Source: Serratia plymuthica (GTDB lineage: Bacteria; Pseudomonadota; Gammaproteobacteria; Enterobacterales; Enterobacteriaceae). Taken from it: a stretch of DNA of 64,000 bases. The position numbers were made by a program, and so were the translations under genes. The stretch spans positions 1,922,001-1,986,000 of the forward strand of contig NZ_CP068771.1 of assembly GCF_018336935.1 (NCBI RefSeq). Direction: 5' to 3'. Positions within the stretch are counted from its first letter, which is position 1. Every line of letters begins with the position of its first letter. The notes under the pieces were generated by a model. It had not been told where the DNA came from. It did not search any database and saw only the letters and a list, made by a program, of their open reading frames with translations. Below are positions 9,843 through 19,407 of this stretch, piece by piece.

Positions 9843-11234
9843 TTACTGGTGAGCCAGTTCCACTTCGTCTTCGCTGTCCATAATGTTTTTGTCCGTCTGC
9901 TTCATCAATTGGCTGGTGACGGTGCCGGCGGTCATTGAACCGCTGACGTTCAGCGCGGTGCGGCCCATGTCGATTAGCGGTTCGACCGAAATCAGCAGGG
10001 CGACCAGCGTGACCGGCAGGCCAAGCGCAGGCAGCACAATCAATGCGGCGAAGGTGGCGCCGCCGCCGACACCGGCAACGCCGGCGGAGCTGACAGTGAC
10101 GATACCGACCAGCGTGGCGATCCACACCGGATCCAATGGGTTGATGCCAACGGTTGGGGCAACCATAACCGCCAACATTGCCGGATAGAGGCCTGCACAA
10201 CCGTTCTGGCCGATGGTGGCGCCGAACGAAGCGGAGAAGCTGGCGATGGATTCCGGAACGCCCAGGCGGCGAGTCTGCGCTTCAACGTTCAGCGGAATGC
10301 TGGCGGCGCTGGAGCGGCTGGTGAAGGCGAAGGTGATGACCGGCCAGACCTTGCGGAAGAATTTCGCCGGGTTAACGCCGGTGAAGGCCAGCAGCAGGGC
10401 GTGTACCCCAAACATGATTGCCAGACCGAGGTAAGACGCCACCACGAAGCTGCCGAGTTTGACGATGTCGTGGATGTTGGAACCGGCCACCACTTTGGTC
10501 ATTAACGCCAGCACGCCGTACGGGGTCAATTTCATCACCAGACGTACCAGCTTCATCACCCAGGCTTGCAGGGTATCGATAGCCACCAGCACGCGCTGGC
10601 CTTTCTCTTTATCGTCTTTCAACAATTGCAGCGAAGCCACACCCAGGAAGGCCGCGAAAATCACTACGCTGATGATCGAGGTCGGGCTGGCGCCGGTCAG
10701 ATCGGCAAACGGGTTTTTCGGCACGAACGACAATACCAACTGCGGTACGGTCAGATCCGCCACTTTACCGACGTAGTTGCTCTGGATGGCCGCCATGCGC
10801 GCGCTTTCTTGCGTGCCTTGCACCAGGCCTTCTGCGGTCAGGCCAAACAGGTTGGTCACCAGCACACCCACCAACGCGGCGATAAGCGTGGTGAACAGCA
10901 GAGTGCCGATAGTCAGGAAACTGATTTTTCCCAGTGAAGAGGCATTATGCAGCTTGGCGACCGCGCTCAGAATTGAGGCGAATACCAGCGGCATTACGAT
11001 CATTTGCAGCAGTTGCACATAGCCGTTACCGACAATGTTGAACCAACTGATGGATTCTTTCAGAACCGGGTTATCCGAGCCATACACCAGTTGCAGGCCC
11101 AGGCCGAACACTACGCCCATCGCCAGGCCGACCAGCACTTTTTTCGCCAGGCTCCATTGCTTATGGCGGGTTTGCGCCAACAGCAAAAGGAGGGCGACAA
11201 AAACCACCACGTTAATTACCAGCGGAAAATTCAT
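9843..11234 (-). CDS. tcyP: L-cystine symporter TcyP (YdjN)
   Basis: A 463-residue dicarboxylate/amino acid:cation symporter (DAACS/SLC1 fold). It has about eight TM helices and the two re-entrant hairpins; conserved stretches include [17 protein letters not shown] (HP1 serine-rich motif) and [20 protein letters not shown]. It matches E. coli YdjN/TcyP almost throughout, including its length. Known role: sodium- or proton-coupled uptake of cystine in the inner membrane. An in-frame ATG lies five codons earlier (11249); I prefer 11234 (MNFPLVIN) because it matches the known N-terminus. Confidence 0.95.
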   Translation of the reverse strand: MNFPLVINVVVFVALLLLLAQTRHKQWSLAKKVLVGLAMGVVFGLGLQLVYGSDNPVLKESISWFNIVGNGYVQLLQMIVMPLVFASILSAVAKLHNASSLGKISFLTIGTLLFTTLIAALVGVLVTNLFGLTAEGLVQGTQESARMAAIQSNYVGKVADLTVPQLVLSFVPKNPFADLTGASPTSIISVVIFAAFLGVASLQLLKDDKEKGQRVLVAIDTLQAWVMKLVRLVMKLTPYGVLALMTKVVAGSNIHDIVKLGSFVVASYLGLAIMFGVHALLLAFTGVNPAKFFRKVWPVITFAFTSRSSAASIPLNVEAQTRRLGVPESIASFSASFGATIGQNGCAGLYPAMLAVMVAPTVGINPLDPVWIATLVGIVTVSSAGVAGVGGGATFAALIVLPALGLPVTLVALLISVEPLIDMGRTALNVSGSMTAGTVTSQLMKQTDKNIMDSEDEVELAHQ

Positions 11235-11285
11235 CCCCAATGTCTCCAATCATTTTTCTTATATAAAAACGGCTAAGCACCAAAA

Positions 11286-11310
11286 TGTAACGATACGAAA
11301 TATCGTAACA
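11286..11310 (-). promoter_or_regulatory. Inverted repeat upstream of tcyP
   Basis: Arms TGTAACGATA and TATCGTAACA (9 of 10 pairs) around a 5-bp spacer, about 50 bp upstream of the tcyP start. It could be a regulator site in the tcyP promoter; I cannot name the regulator. The surrounding 11250-11417 is AT-rich with no gene. Confidence 0.35.
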
Positions 11311-11417
11311 GTTTGCGCAACGGCTCACTTATATCCAAATGGAATTTGATATAACTTCGAATATGAATTTGTTTGATTAATATACTTTGTGAATGTTTTG
11401 TGGGCGATTTTTTGTGA

Positions 11418-11966
11418 TTACAGTCTGATATTTTTGATTTGTTCAAAGTAGGACTGCACTGGAATGGTGCAGTCTCCCTGCCAATAGATGGCGAAAGCTA
11501 CCAGACACAGGCACAGGGCGCGCTCCAGCTGGTTGCCTTTCTGAGAATTTAGCACCGGCAAACGGAAACGCCAGCGACAGGGCCAAAGCAACGGCACGCC
11601 GGCAGGGGTGAGCATGTCGGCCAACAGGTGGCTGAAATAGCCAATGATCATGGCATGCAGCACGTCGGGTGGAATTGGCCAACTGCGTGGCACGTCTAAC
11701 TGGAACAGCGCCATACCGCCGACGATCGCCAGCAGGCTGTGGGTGAAACCGCGGTGCCCAAAGGCGCGGGAGATGGGAATGGCGATCCAGCGCAGGCGTT
11801 GGCCCAGCACCGATTTGGGGTGATCGATATCGGGCAGCAGTGAGGTCAGCAGCGCGGCAGGAATGATGTGCCACCAGTCCCCGCTGGCCAGTTCCGGCGT
11901 CACTTCGGCCTTCTTGGCGAAAATCGCGCAAGCGACAGAGAAAATAAGATGTCCTTCCGCGGTCAT
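11418..11966 (-). CDS. ydjM: YdjM, LexA-regulated inner-membrane metal-dependent hydrolase family protein
   Basis: A 182-residue DUF457/YdjM-type membrane protein with about four hydrophobic segments and the family's histidine/aspartate motifs (LLPDIDHPKS, FGHRGFTHS, GYFSHLLADMLTPAGV). It follows E. coli YdjM closely in the first ~150 residues; the C-terminus is shorter and diverged. Biochemical role unknown; the motifs suggest a membrane-embedded metal-dependent hydrolase. A LexA box just upstream agrees with its known membership of the E. coli SOS regulon. Confidence 0.9.
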   Translation of the reverse strand: MTAEGHLIFSVACAIFAKKAEVTPELASGDWWHIIPAALLTSLLPDIDHPKSVLGQRLRWIAIPISRAFGHRGFTHSLLAIVGGMALFQLDVPRSWPIPPDVLHAMIIGYFSHLLADMLTPAGVPLLWPCRWRFRLPVLNSQKGNQLERALCLCLVAFAIYWQGDCTIPVQSYFEQIKNIRL

Positions 11967-11988
11967 GCTGCTGTTGTTCCGGCTGGTA

Positions 11989-12008
11989 AACTGTTAATTT
12001 ATCCAGTA
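11989..12008 (-). promoter_or_regulatory. LexA (SOS) box of ydjM
   Basis: CTG at 11991-11993, ten AT-rich bases, then CAG at 12004-12006: the canonical CTG-N10-CAG. It lies 25 nt upstream of ydjM. E. coli ydjM is LexA-controlled, so the assignment is well supported. Confidence 0.85.
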
Positions 12009-12487
12009 TATGGGAAAATTAACAGTAGCGGAAGCGGTTACCCTGTAACTAATTGTTTATTTTCCCCGGTTTTACAACGAGTTGTTACGTGACAGGATTA
12101 TATATTGCGCGTTTGTGGAACCGCGGCGGTAAAAAAGGGCACCGGCCGGGTGCTGCGCAGCCATTACAGGGGAAAGGGGATCCGCGCAGTTCACTGACGG
12201 CAACATGGTCCATATCGCCAAAGAACTGGTTCTCAATGCCTCTTAGACTCAAGAAATGCGGGAGAAAGCGCCGAACGGCAGGGTTGCGCTGCGTGGCAGT
12301 GACAGCGCTCGCCGGCTACCCGGCGCTTTCTTGATGTCCCAGCATAGAGATGGCGGTACGTTTATTCAATAAAAATGAAATAATGTTTTATTTATTTTTT
12401 GACCTAAGGCAGAGTTTTGAACGTTAGCGGGGGACGCTGAAGATAAAAGAGAAGCAGGGCGGCAGCGGGATAACGCCGCCGCGAAGA
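12009..12487. other. Gap between ydjM and hxpB with a long imperfect hairpin and possible gene relic
   Basis: No convincing gene in about 480 bp. A short open stretch ending near 12246 reads as a plausible C-terminal tail (DGNMVHIAKELVLNAS) but has no upstream body, so it may be a relic. Downstream, GAAAGCGCCG and CGGCGCTTTC face each other across about 50 bp (12263-12334), forming a long hairpin that could be a structured RNA or a terminator-like element. Everything here is tentative. Confidence 0.35.
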
Positions 12488-13153
12488 TTAGGCCAGATGC
12501 TCGGGTGTGAGCTGTTCGAGGGTATCGAGCTTATGGTCCGCCAGTGCCCAGCGCGTGTCGTGGCGATACTCTGGCGCCGGGATGACGATTGAACGCATTC
12601 TCGCGGCCTTGGTGGCAATCATGCCGTTGAACGAGTCTTCCAGCGTGATGCAGCGCAACGGATCGCTGCCGAGACGTTCAGCGGCGATCAGGTAAACTTC
12701 CGGGTGCGGTTTGCTGTAAGGCAGATATTCGGCGGACACCAACTGGTCGAAATATCCCGCCAGATCGAACATCTTCAACACTTGTTGTTGCATGTGCAGT
12801 GGCGATGCGGAGGCCAGGCCAATATTCAGATCCCGGCTGCGGCATAGTTCCAATGCCTGTTGCACGCCCGGCAGCAACGGCCGTTTTTCATGCACCAGTT
12901 CAATGGCGCGTTCGATAATCCGCGCAGAGACGTCCTCCAGAGAAACGCCTTGCCACGGCATGGCCTGATACCACATTTTTACCACCAGATCGATGCGCAG
13001 CCCGAGGGTGTCCGGCAGTTTATGGCGGTCAGACAGATCCAGCCCCAGTGCGCCAAAGATATCCAGTTCCGCCTGTAGCCACAGAGGTTCTGAATCGATC
13101 AACAAACCGTCCATATCAAAAATAGCGGTTTCAATGCGTTGCGAATAGGCCAT
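12488..13153 (-). CDS. hxpB: Hexitol phosphatase B (HAD superfamily, YniC)
   Basis: A 221-residue HAD-superfamily phosphatase with the nucleophile motif FDMDGLLIDSEPLW (Asp nucleophile ~residue 13, acid/base two residues on). It also has a helical cap, the motif II serine (ASASPLH), Lys in PYSKPHPEVY, and the acidic motif (LEDSFNGMIA). It matches E. coli YniC/HxpB. Known activity: dephosphorylates 2-deoxyglucose-6-phosphate and hexitol phosphates in the cytoplasm. It diverges from yniB, with about 350 bp between them. Confidence 0.93.
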   Translation of the reverse strand: MAYSQRIETAIFDMDGLLIDSEPLWLQAELDIFGALGLDLSDRHKLPDTLGLRIDLVVKMWYQAMPWQGVSLEDVSARIIERAIELVHEKRPLLPGVQQALELCRSRDLNIGLASASPLHMQQQVLKMFDLAGYFDQLVSAEYLPYSKPHPEVYLIAAERLGSDPLRCITLEDSFNGMIATKAARMRSIVIPAPEYRHDTRWALADHKLDTLEQLTPEHLA

Positions 13154-13507
13154 TAGCGATTAACTCCTGCCGGCGTCGGTGAATGTATCCGTCACTTTAT
13201 CATCGCCAGGAACCAGACTAAAATTTTTGCCCGCCTGTTTGCGCCGCATTCGCTTTAGGTGCCTTGTCGAAACGCAGTATCGCCAGCATCCACGGGTGAA
13301 GGGCAAAACAGAAAACAACGCCTTTCCGAACGATTGAAGTAACGCTATAGCCTTTTAATGTGAATGCATTGTCGCCGTTAAGTTGTTGAAAACGGCCAAT
13401 CCCGGCTACGCTTGTAGCACCGCAAGGCTAAAGAAAACGGTGGGCGAGTTTCAGTAACTACAGGTAGACTTAGCCAATTACGGTTACGTCGCTTACAAGG
13501 GGAACAC
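13154..13507. other. Intergenic region between divergent hxpB and yniB
   Basis: About 350 bp of mixed composition. I see no gene or clear repeat. A purine-rich AAGGGG (13497-13502) just before the yniB ATG serves as its ribosome site. Confidence 0.5.
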
Positions 13508-14068
13508 ATGACGTATCAACAGGCTGGGCGCATCGCCATTGTAAAACGAATTCTTGGCTGGGTGGTTTTCATTCCCGCGTTGCTGTCGACGCTGATCTCG
13601 CTGCTGCTGTTTTTCTATCAACACAGTGAGAAGACCAAAGGCATTAATGCGGTGATGTTGGATTTCGTCCACGTGATGGTGGATATGGTGCGCTTCAATA
13701 CGCCGTTCCTGAATATCTTCTGGTACAACTCGCCGGTGCCGGACGTCGCGAGAAGCCTGTTCAGCGGCGCCAATCTGATGTTTATCATTATCTATTTTTT
13801 GATTTTTGTCGGGTTGGCGTTACAGGCATCAGGCGCGCGTATGTCGCGCCAGGTGAAGTTTATCCGTGAAGGCCTGGAGGACCAGATGATTCTCGAACAG
13901 GCCAAGGGTGATGAAGGGCATACGCGCGCACAACTGGAAGAGCGCATTACGCTGCCACATCACACCATTTTTCTGCAGTACTTCCCCCTGTACGTCTTGC
14001 CGGTGGTGATCGCGGTCATTGCCTGGTTCGTCATCAGGTTGCTTGGTCAACTGGCCGGCGCGGCTTAA
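13508..14068 (+). CDS. yniB: YniB family inner-membrane protein
   Basis: A 186-residue protein with about three or four TM helices: near the N-terminus (ILGWVVFIPALLSTLISLLL), in the middle (ANLMFIIIYFLIFVGLALQA) and at the C-terminus (LYVLPVVIAVIAWFVIRLLG). A hydrophilic helical stretch lies between (~115-150). It corresponds to E. coli YniB, which has the same neighbours (hxpB/yniC, yniA). Function unknown. Strong ribosome site AAGGGGA. Confidence 0.88.
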   Translation: MTYQQAGRIAIVKRILGWVVFIPALLSTLISLLLFFYQHSEKTKGINAVMLDFVHVMVDMVRFNTPFLNIFWYNSPVPDVARSLFSGANLMFIIIYFLIFVGLALQASGARMSRQVKFIREGLEDQMILEQAKGDEGHTRAQLEERITLPHHTIFLQYFPLYVLPVVIAVIAWFVIRLLGQLAGAA

Positions 14069-14106
14069 GGCGGGGCCAGGTCAAGGCGCTGCATAGCGCC
14101 TTGATA

Positions 14107-14976
14107 CTAGCGAGCTTGAGGGCGCAGCAATGCTTCTACCGCACGCTGCGCCTTGACCAGATGCTGGCCACCAAACAGATTGCTGTGGTTAAGCAGATAA
14201 TACAGCTGATACAGCGGTTGGCGTTCAATAAACCCATGCTCCAACGGCCAGACGCTCTGGTAACCGTCATATATCTGCGGCGGTAGCTCAGGGTATAGCG
14301 GCAGCATCGCCAGATCGCATTCGCGATCGCCCCAGTAGCTGGCGGGATCGAACAGGATCGGGCCGTTGGTGGTCATGCCGCAGTTGCCCGGCCACAGGTT
14401 GCCGTGCAGCAATGAAGGCTGCGGCTGATGGTGCTGCAGGCGCAAATACACCACGTCGATGATTTCATCAATATCGCCAAAGGTCATGCCTTTTTCCGCC
14501 GCCAACTGCAGTTGCCAGCCGATGCGTTGTTCGGCAAAGAATTCCGACCAGCGGCGTTGCCAGGCGTTGGGTTGCGGAGTGGTGGTCAGATCGTTATCGA
14601 AGTCGAGACCGAACTGCGGCTGTTCGCTCCATTTGTGCAGATGGGCCAGCTGTTGGCCGAGGCAATGGGCGCCGTGGGCGTCGAAGGGTTTCAGCGGCTG
14701 GTATTCCAGCAGCAGGAAGCTGTAGTCACGATCGCTGCCGACGCCATAAACCTGCGGCACCCGCACGGTTTTACTGCGCGCCAGCAATGCCAGTTGATCG
14801 GCTTCGGCGGTAAAGATCGGCAGCATTTCGCGGGCATCGCATTTGACAAATACCTCGTTGTCACCGTAACTCACGCGCCATGCCGGGTGGATTTCTCCCC
14901 CGGGCAGTTCAGTTCTTTCGCGGATTTCTGCGCTGCCAAGATGTTCACTTAACAGACGGCTAACGGCTTGCCACAT
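14107..14976 (-). CDS. yniA: YniA, fructosamine-kinase-family protein with Asn in the catalytic-loop Asp position
   Basis: A 289-residue fructosamine kinase / APH-fold protein like E. coli YniA. Known family activity: phosphorylates ketosamines (ribulosamine/erythrulosamine) on glycated proteins. Visible: LPGGEIHPAWRV near the N-terminus, the ATP-site lysine (EVFVKCDARE), the catalytic loop LLHGNLWPGNCG, and the metal-binding Asp in ILFDPASYWGDRECD. Odd: the family's loop is HGDLW, with the Asp as presumed catalytic base, but here it is HGNLW (Asn193, codon 14398-14400). The ATG at 14976 (MWQAVSRLL) was chosen by the match to E. coli; the frame stays open upstream. Confidence 0.88.
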   Translation of the reverse strand: MWQAVSRLLSEHLGSAEIRERTELPGGEIHPAWRVSYGDNEVFVKCDAREMLPIFTAEADQLALLARSKTVRVPQVYGVGSDRDYSFLLLEYQPLKPFDAHGAHCLGQQLAHLHKWSEQPQFGLDFDNDLTTTPQPNAWQRRWSEFFAEQRIGWQLQLAAEKGMTFGDIDEIIDVVYLRLQHHQPQPSLLHGNLWPGNCGMTTNGPILFDPASYWGDRECDLAMLPLYPELPPQIYDGYQSVWPLEHGFIERQPLYQLYYLLNHSNLFGGQHLVKAQRAVEALLRPQAR

Positions 14977-15237
14977 GGTACACCCCCTCTGTGTTGCCTG
15001 CGAATTCATTAGGTTAGCGTCTTTACCGTTGCGAAAACACGACCTGGCGCACACTGGCACCAACGGAAGGCGATTTTTTCGCCACCGCGTTTGCTCAAAG
15101 TATATACGCTATTGATTAATTTAAGCACTGTGCATGTTGCAACTTGGTGGTATGGGGGTGATGTTTATTAGGCTGATTGCACATGTCGCGACAGTAGAAA
15201 CTTTGGATGGTTTTCATTATCAATGAGATGAGAAGAA

Positions 15238-15687
15238 ATGGAGCAAAATCAGCAATGGCAACGCGGTGAATACCTGATCACCAGTGATAAAAGTGATTTA
15301 AATATTGTCTTTACGCATGCTTTTTTGACCACTTCAACGTGGGCGACCGGTATCTCGCTGCAGACGGTGCAACAGTCAATCGACAACAGCCTGTGTTTCG
15401 GTTTGTACCATCAGCAGCAACAAATTGGCTTTGCCCGTCTGGTGACGGATTACGCCACTTTCGGTTATCTGTGTGATGTCTTTGTCTCCCCGGATTATCA
15501 GGGGCAGGGGTTAGCGCGTTGGCTGATGGATTGCACGTTGGAACACCCTGTGCTGCAACGGTTGCGACGGATTATGTTGGTGACTGGCACTGCACCCTGG
15601 TTGTACCAAAAAGTGGGTTATGAAGCGATTAATCGTGAGGATTTTGTCTGGCATATTGTTCGGCCGGATATCTACCAGCAACACTAA
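15238..15687 (+). CDS. GNAT-family N-acetyltransferase
   Basis: A 149-residue GNAT-fold protein. It has the substrate-side beta strands (LCFGLYHQQQQIGFARLVTDYATFGYL), the acetyl-CoA loop (SPDYQGQGLARWLM, i.e. the Q/RxxGxG/A signature) and a typical C-terminal helix/strand (TGTAPWLYQKVGYEAI). The substrate cannot be told from sequence. Single gene, good ribosome site (GAGAAG). It converges on the sit operon. Confidence 0.85.
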   Translation: MEQNQQWQRGEYLITSDKSDLNIVFTHAFLTTSTWATGISLQTVQQSIDNSLCFGLYHQQQQIGFARLVTDYATFGYLCDVFVSPDYQGQGLARWLMDCTLEHPVLQRLRRIMLVTGTAPWLYQKVGYEAINREDFVWHIVRPDIYQQH

Positions 15688-15724
15688 TATGAAGTGGCGG
15701 TGCAATGACGCACCGCCACCCATT

Positions 15725-16585
15725 TTAGTGTTTATCGCTGAGTAAGCCCTCTTCGTGACGTTGTAACGGTTTGAGTTTGCTGTAGAGCAGGGCGATAACA
15801 AACGCAATTGCCTGAACGATCACAATACAGGGGCCGGTCGCACCGTCGATGTGAAAGCTTACCAGGGTGCCGAGCACGCAGGAGAATACCGACACCAGCG
15901 TCGCGATGATCAGCATGCGATCGAAACTGCGGCAGAGCATAAAGGCAATGATGCCAGGGGCTATCAGCATCGCAATCACCAGAATCACCCCGACTGCTTG
16001 CAGAGAAGCGACAATGGTCAGCGCCAGCAGGCACAGCAGCCCATAATGCAGCAGTTTTACCGGCAGACCTATGACCCTGGCATGGCCGGGATCGAAACAG
16101 TAGAGCATCAGATCTTTACGTTTTAGCAGTACCACCACCAACGTAATGCCGGCAATCAGCAGCGTTTGCTTCAGCTCGGCGTCGGTAATGCCCAGCATAT
16201 TGCCGAACAGGATGTGGCTCAGATGCTGGTCGGTATCGACACGGGAAAACAGCACCAGCCCGAAGGCGAACATGCCGGAGAAAACGATGCCCATTACCGT
16301 GTCCTCTTTCACCCGGCTGTTCTCTTTCAGATAGCCGGTGGCCACTGCGCAGAAAATGCCGGAGAAAAACGCACCGATCACCACCGGGATGCCAAGCACG
16401 AACGCCACGACGATGCCGGGCAGCACCGCGTGCGAGATGGCATCGCCCATCAGCGACCAGCCTTTGAGCACCAGATAGCACGACAGCACCGCGCACACCA
16501 CGCCGGTAACGATAGCGGCGAGGATTGCCCGCTGCATAAACGGGTAGGCGAAGGGTTCACTGAGCAGTTGATACAGGGTTTCCAT
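15725..16585 (-). CDS. sitD: Manganese/iron ABC transporter permease SitD (YfeD-like)
   Basis: A 286-residue ABC-3-family permease with about eight TM helices (e.g. GVVCAVLSCYLVLKGWSLMG, VVLLKRKDLMLYCFDPGHA). Together with SitC it forms the membrane channel for Mn2+/Fe2+. It is the last gene of sitABCD; its start overlaps the sitC stop by one base, indicating translational coupling. SitC and SitD are paralogues, both carrying the LKGWSLMGDA(I/L)SHxVxPG motif. Confidence 0.92.
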   Translation of the reverse strand: METLYQLLSEPFAYPFMQRAILAAIVTGVVCAVLSCYLVLKGWSLMGDAISHAVLPGIVVAFVLGIPVVIGAFFSGIFCAVATGYLKENSRVKEDTVMGIVFSGMFAFGLVLFSRVDTDQHLSHILFGNMLGITDAELKQTLLIAGITLVVVLLKRKDLMLYCFDPGHARVIGLPVKLLHYGLLCLLALTIVASLQAVGVILVIAMLIAPGIIAFMLCRSFDRMLIIATLVSVFSCVLGTLVSFHIDGATGPCIVIVQAIAFVIALLYSKLKPLQRHEEGLLSDKH

Positions 16586-17445
16586 CAGTGGCCTCCGGTC
16601 TGTTCGCGGGCAACGCGGCGCCGGGACGACAACAGGCCGTGTTTGGGGGCGAAGAAAAACGCCGCCAGGAACACCAGCGTCTGCAGGGTCACGATCACGC
16701 CGCCGGTCGCGCCGTCGAGGAAGAAGCTCAGATAGGCGCCGATGCCGCTGGTCAGCGCGCCGATGATGATGGCGATGATGACCAATCGGCTAAAGCGGTC
16801 GGTCAGCAGATAGGCGGTGGCGCCTGGCGTAATCACCATGGCGATCACCAAAATCGCCCCGACGGTTTGTAATGCCGCGACGGTACAGGCGCTGAGCAGG
16901 GTGAAGAACAGAATTTTCATCCGCAGCGGCGACAGGCCAATCGACACCGCGTGGCTTTCGTCAAAGAACACTGCCAGCAGGTCTTTCCACACCAGGCACA
17001 GAATCAGCAGCGAGACGCCGATGATAATCTCGACTTGCAGCACGTCTTCGTCGGCGATGCCGAGAATATTGCCGAAGATAATCGACTGCACGTTAATCGA
17101 CGTAGGATTGAGTGAAATGATCAGCAGCCCGACGGCGAAGAAGGTGGAAAAAATAAAGCCGATGATTGCGTCTTCACGCAGCCGGGTAACGTGGCGTACC
17201 AGCGTCATGGCCAGCGCGGCCAGCATGCCGGTGAAGAAGGCCCCGGCGGCGTACGGCAGCCCAAGGGCATAGGCCCCGGCGACGCCGGGCACCACCGAGT
17301 GCGACAGCGCATCGCCCATCAGCGACCAGCCTTTCAGCATCAGATAGGCCGACAGGAACGCGCAGGCGGCGCCGACGATGGCGCTGACCCAGATCGCTTT
17401 GACCATGTAGTTGTAATTGAAGGGTTGCAGCAAAATGTCCAGCAT
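16585..17445 (-). CDS. sitC: Manganese/iron ABC transporter permease SitC (YfeC-like)
   Basis: A 286-residue ABC-3 permease, paralogue of SitD, with about eight TM helices and the motif LKGWSLMGDALSHSVVPGVA. Known role: pairs with SitD as the transmembrane part of the SitABCD/YfeABCD importer, which supplies Mn and Fe under limitation and oxidative stress. Its start shares one base with the sitB stop and its stop shares one base with the sitD start, so the three genes are tightly coupled. Confidence 0.92.
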   Translation of the reverse strand: MLDILLQPFNYNYMVKAIWVSAIVGAACAFLSAYLMLKGWSLMGDALSHSVVPGVAGAYALGLPYAAGAFFTGMLAALAMTLVRHVTRLREDAIIGFIFSTFFAVGLLIISLNPTSINVQSIIFGNILGIADEDVLQVEIIIGVSLLILCLVWKDLLAVFFDESHAVSIGLSPLRMKILFFTLLSACTVAALQTVGAILVIAMVITPGATAYLLTDRFSRLVIIAIIIGALTSGIGAYLSFFLDGATGGVIVTLQTLVFLAAFFFAPKHGLLSSRRRVAREQTGGH

Positions 17446-18335
17446 CAGAGTTGCTTCTCCTTTGGCTGGCTTTGCGCCGGAGGGTCGCTTTTGCTATGGC
17501 CATAGAACACCGCCGGGCGTTCGTCATCGGTCAATACCGTCACGGTGCGCGGATCGTTATCGTCGTGCAGATCCGGGCCGGACAGGTTGATATGGCGCAA
17601 CACGCCGCCAAACGCCTGCTCCAGATTGCTTTGGGTAAAGGTGGTTTCGGTTGGGCCGGCGGCCAGCACCGTGCGGTTAATCAGGATCACCCGGTCGCAG
17701 AATTCCGGCACGCTGCCCAGGTTATGGGTGGAAACCAGGATCAGGTGACCCTCGTCACGCAACGCGCGCAGCAGATCGATAATCGCGTTCTCGGTTTTGA
17801 CGTCCACGCCGGTGAAGGGTTCATCCAGCAGCAGCACGGAACCTTGTTGCGCCAGCGCCCGCGCCAGGAATACGCGTTTTTTCTGCCCACCGGAAAGCTC
17901 GCCGATCTGGCGGGTACGCAATTCGCTCAGGCCAACGCGCTCCAGCGCTTTATCGACGCGCAGTCGATCTTCCCGGGAGGGAATACGCAGAAAATTCATC
18001 TTGCCGTAGCGGCCCATCATCACTACGTCTTCCACCAGAACCGGGAAGTTCCAGTCGACGTCTTCGGTTTGCGGGACGTAGGCAATAATATTTTTTTTCA
18101 GCGCCAGCGCCACAGGCCTGTCATTCAACTGCACGCGGCCGGTGGTGGGCTTGACCAGCCCCATGATGCTTTTGAACAGCGTCGATTTGCCGCTGCCGTT
18201 AACGCCTACCAACGCGCAAATGGCGCCGCCGCTCAGGTTAAAACTGGCGTTGTGGATCGCAGTATGGCCGTTGTTGTAGGTAACGGTAACGTCATCAACG
18301 TTTAACTCGGGGCGGACAAAAACCTCGGTGGTCAT
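17445..18335 (-). CDS. sitB: Manganese/iron ABC transporter ATPase SitB (YfeB-like)
   Basis: A 296-residue ABC ATPase with Walker [12 protein letters not shown]-loop ([11 protein letters not shown]), signature [15 protein letters not shown], Walker [13 protein letters not shown] and the H-loop ([10 protein letters not shown]). It energises import through SitC/SitD. It overlaps sitA by 4 nt (ATGA). The C-terminal ~40 residues beyond the core ([20 protein letters not shown]) look like an extra tail. Confidence 0.93.
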   Translation of the reverse strand: MTTEVFVRPELNVDDVTVTYNNGHTAIHNASFNLSGGAICALVGVNGSGKSTLFKSIMGLVKPTTGRVQLNDRPVALALKKNIIAYVPQTEDVDWNFPVLVEDVVMMGRYGKMNFLRIPSREDRLRVDKALERVGLSELRTRQIGELSGGQKKRVFLARALAQQGSVLLLDEPFTGVDVKTENAIIDLLRALRDEGHLILVSTHNLGSVPEFCDRVILINRTVLAAGPTETTFTQSNLEQAFGGVLRHINLSGPDLHDDNDPRTVTVLTDDERPAVFYGHSKSDPPAQSQPKEKQL

Positions 18336-19276
18336 TGATCAAATCCTTTGGCGATGGTTTGTACTGTAACGTTCAGCAGGTCTATATATGTCGGCACCGG
18401 GCCGCCCTGGGTGGACAACGAGTCCACATACAGCACGCCGCCGTATTTCGCCCCGGTTTCTTTCGCCACCTGCCTGGCCGGTTTGTCGGAGATGGTGCTT
18501 TCGCTGAACACCACCGGAATGCGGTTGGCGCGAACGGCATCGATAACCCGGCGAACCTGCTGCGGCGAACCTTGCTCGTCGGCATTAATTGGCCACAGAT
18601 AGACTTCTTTCAACTGATAGTCTTTCGCCAGGTAGCTGAATGCGCCTTCGCTGGTAACCAACCAACGCTGGGCTGCGGGAATACGCGCAAGGCGCTCGCG
18701 CAGCGGGGCATCCAGCGCGCTGATTTTGGCGGCATAGGTTTTGGCGTTGCGGTTATAGGTTTCTGCATTGGCCGGGTCGTGTTGCACCAGCGCCTTACGG
18801 ATGTTTTCTATATAGATCAGCGCATTGCTGCCGGACATCCAGGCATGCGGATTCGGGTTGCCATTATACGGCCCTTCGTGGATGGGCAGCGGGGTGATGC
18901 CTTCGGTCACCACGGCGGCGGGCACCTGTTTGATATTCTCGAAGAAGCGCTGGAACCAACGTTCGAGGTTCATGCCGTTCCACAGGATAAGATCGGCGTG
19001 CTGAGCTTTAACGATATCGCGCGGCGTGGGCTGATAATCGTGGATTTCCGCGCCCGGCTTGGTAATGGACTCGACCACGGCGGCATCGCCTGCCACGTTT
19101 TGAGCGATGTCCTGAATGATGGTAAAGGTCGTTACCACGCGCAGTTTTTTTTCTGCCAGGGCGGCGTTACTGGCGAGGCCTGTGGCGAGCAGCAGACACA
19201 GCAGGGCAAAAGGGCGGTAAAAGCCCCTGGCCGGAATGAGTGACAGGCAGGGAAAAACGCGTTGTTTCAAAGGCAT
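18332..19276 (-). CDS. sitA: Periplasmic manganese/iron-binding protein SitA (YfeA-like)
   Basis: A 314-residue cluster A-I (PsaA/TroA-type) solute-binding protein with an N-terminal signal peptide ([17 protein letters not shown]). The metal-ligand regions are visible: His in [11 protein letters not shown] and NPHAWMSG, the acidic part of LYVDSLS, and the loop [16 protein letters not shown]. Known role: captures Mn2+/Fe2+ in the periplasm for SitBCD. First gene of the operon, 22 nt downstream of a near-perfect Fur box. Confidence 0.94.
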   Translation of the reverse strand: MPLKQRVFPCLSLIPARGFYRPFALLCLLLATGLASNAALAEKKLRVVTTFTIIQDIAQNVAGDAAVVESITKPGAEIHDYQPTPRDIVKAQHADLILWNGMNLERWFQRFFENIKQVPAAVVTEGITPLPIHEGPYNGNPNPHAWMSGSNALIYIENIRKALVQHDPANAETYNRNAKTYAAKISALDAPLRERLARIPAAQRWLVTSEGAFSYLAKDYQLKEVYLWPINADEQGSPQQVRRVIDAVRANRIPVVFSESTISDKPARQVAKETGAKYGGVLYVDSLSTQGGPVPTYIDLLNVTVQTIAKGFDQ

Positions 19277-19298
19277 GGTGACATCTCCTGGCTCAAAT

Positions 19299-19317
19299 GA
19301 AAATGATTATCAATATC
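19299..19317 (-). promoter_or_regulatory. Fur box controlling sitABCD
   Basis: On the minus strand, GATATTGATAATCATTTTC matches 17 of 19 positions of the Fur consensus GATAATGATAATCATTATC. It lies 22 nt upstream of the sitA start. sit/yfe operons are known Fur targets (and often MntR targets; I see no clear MntR site). Confidence 0.85.
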
Positions 19318-19407
19318 ATTTGAGGTAAAGTCAAGCGTCACCTTTTAAGCTGACGGCAGGCTATCAATCCATTGAACAAATAATACCGTCAGGTGAGTTA
19401 TAGCATT

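Noticed and set aside
12053..12334. 93-codon frame between ydjM and hxpB
   Set aside because: No ribosome site, biased composition, overlaps the long hairpin; another frame reads better as a relic.
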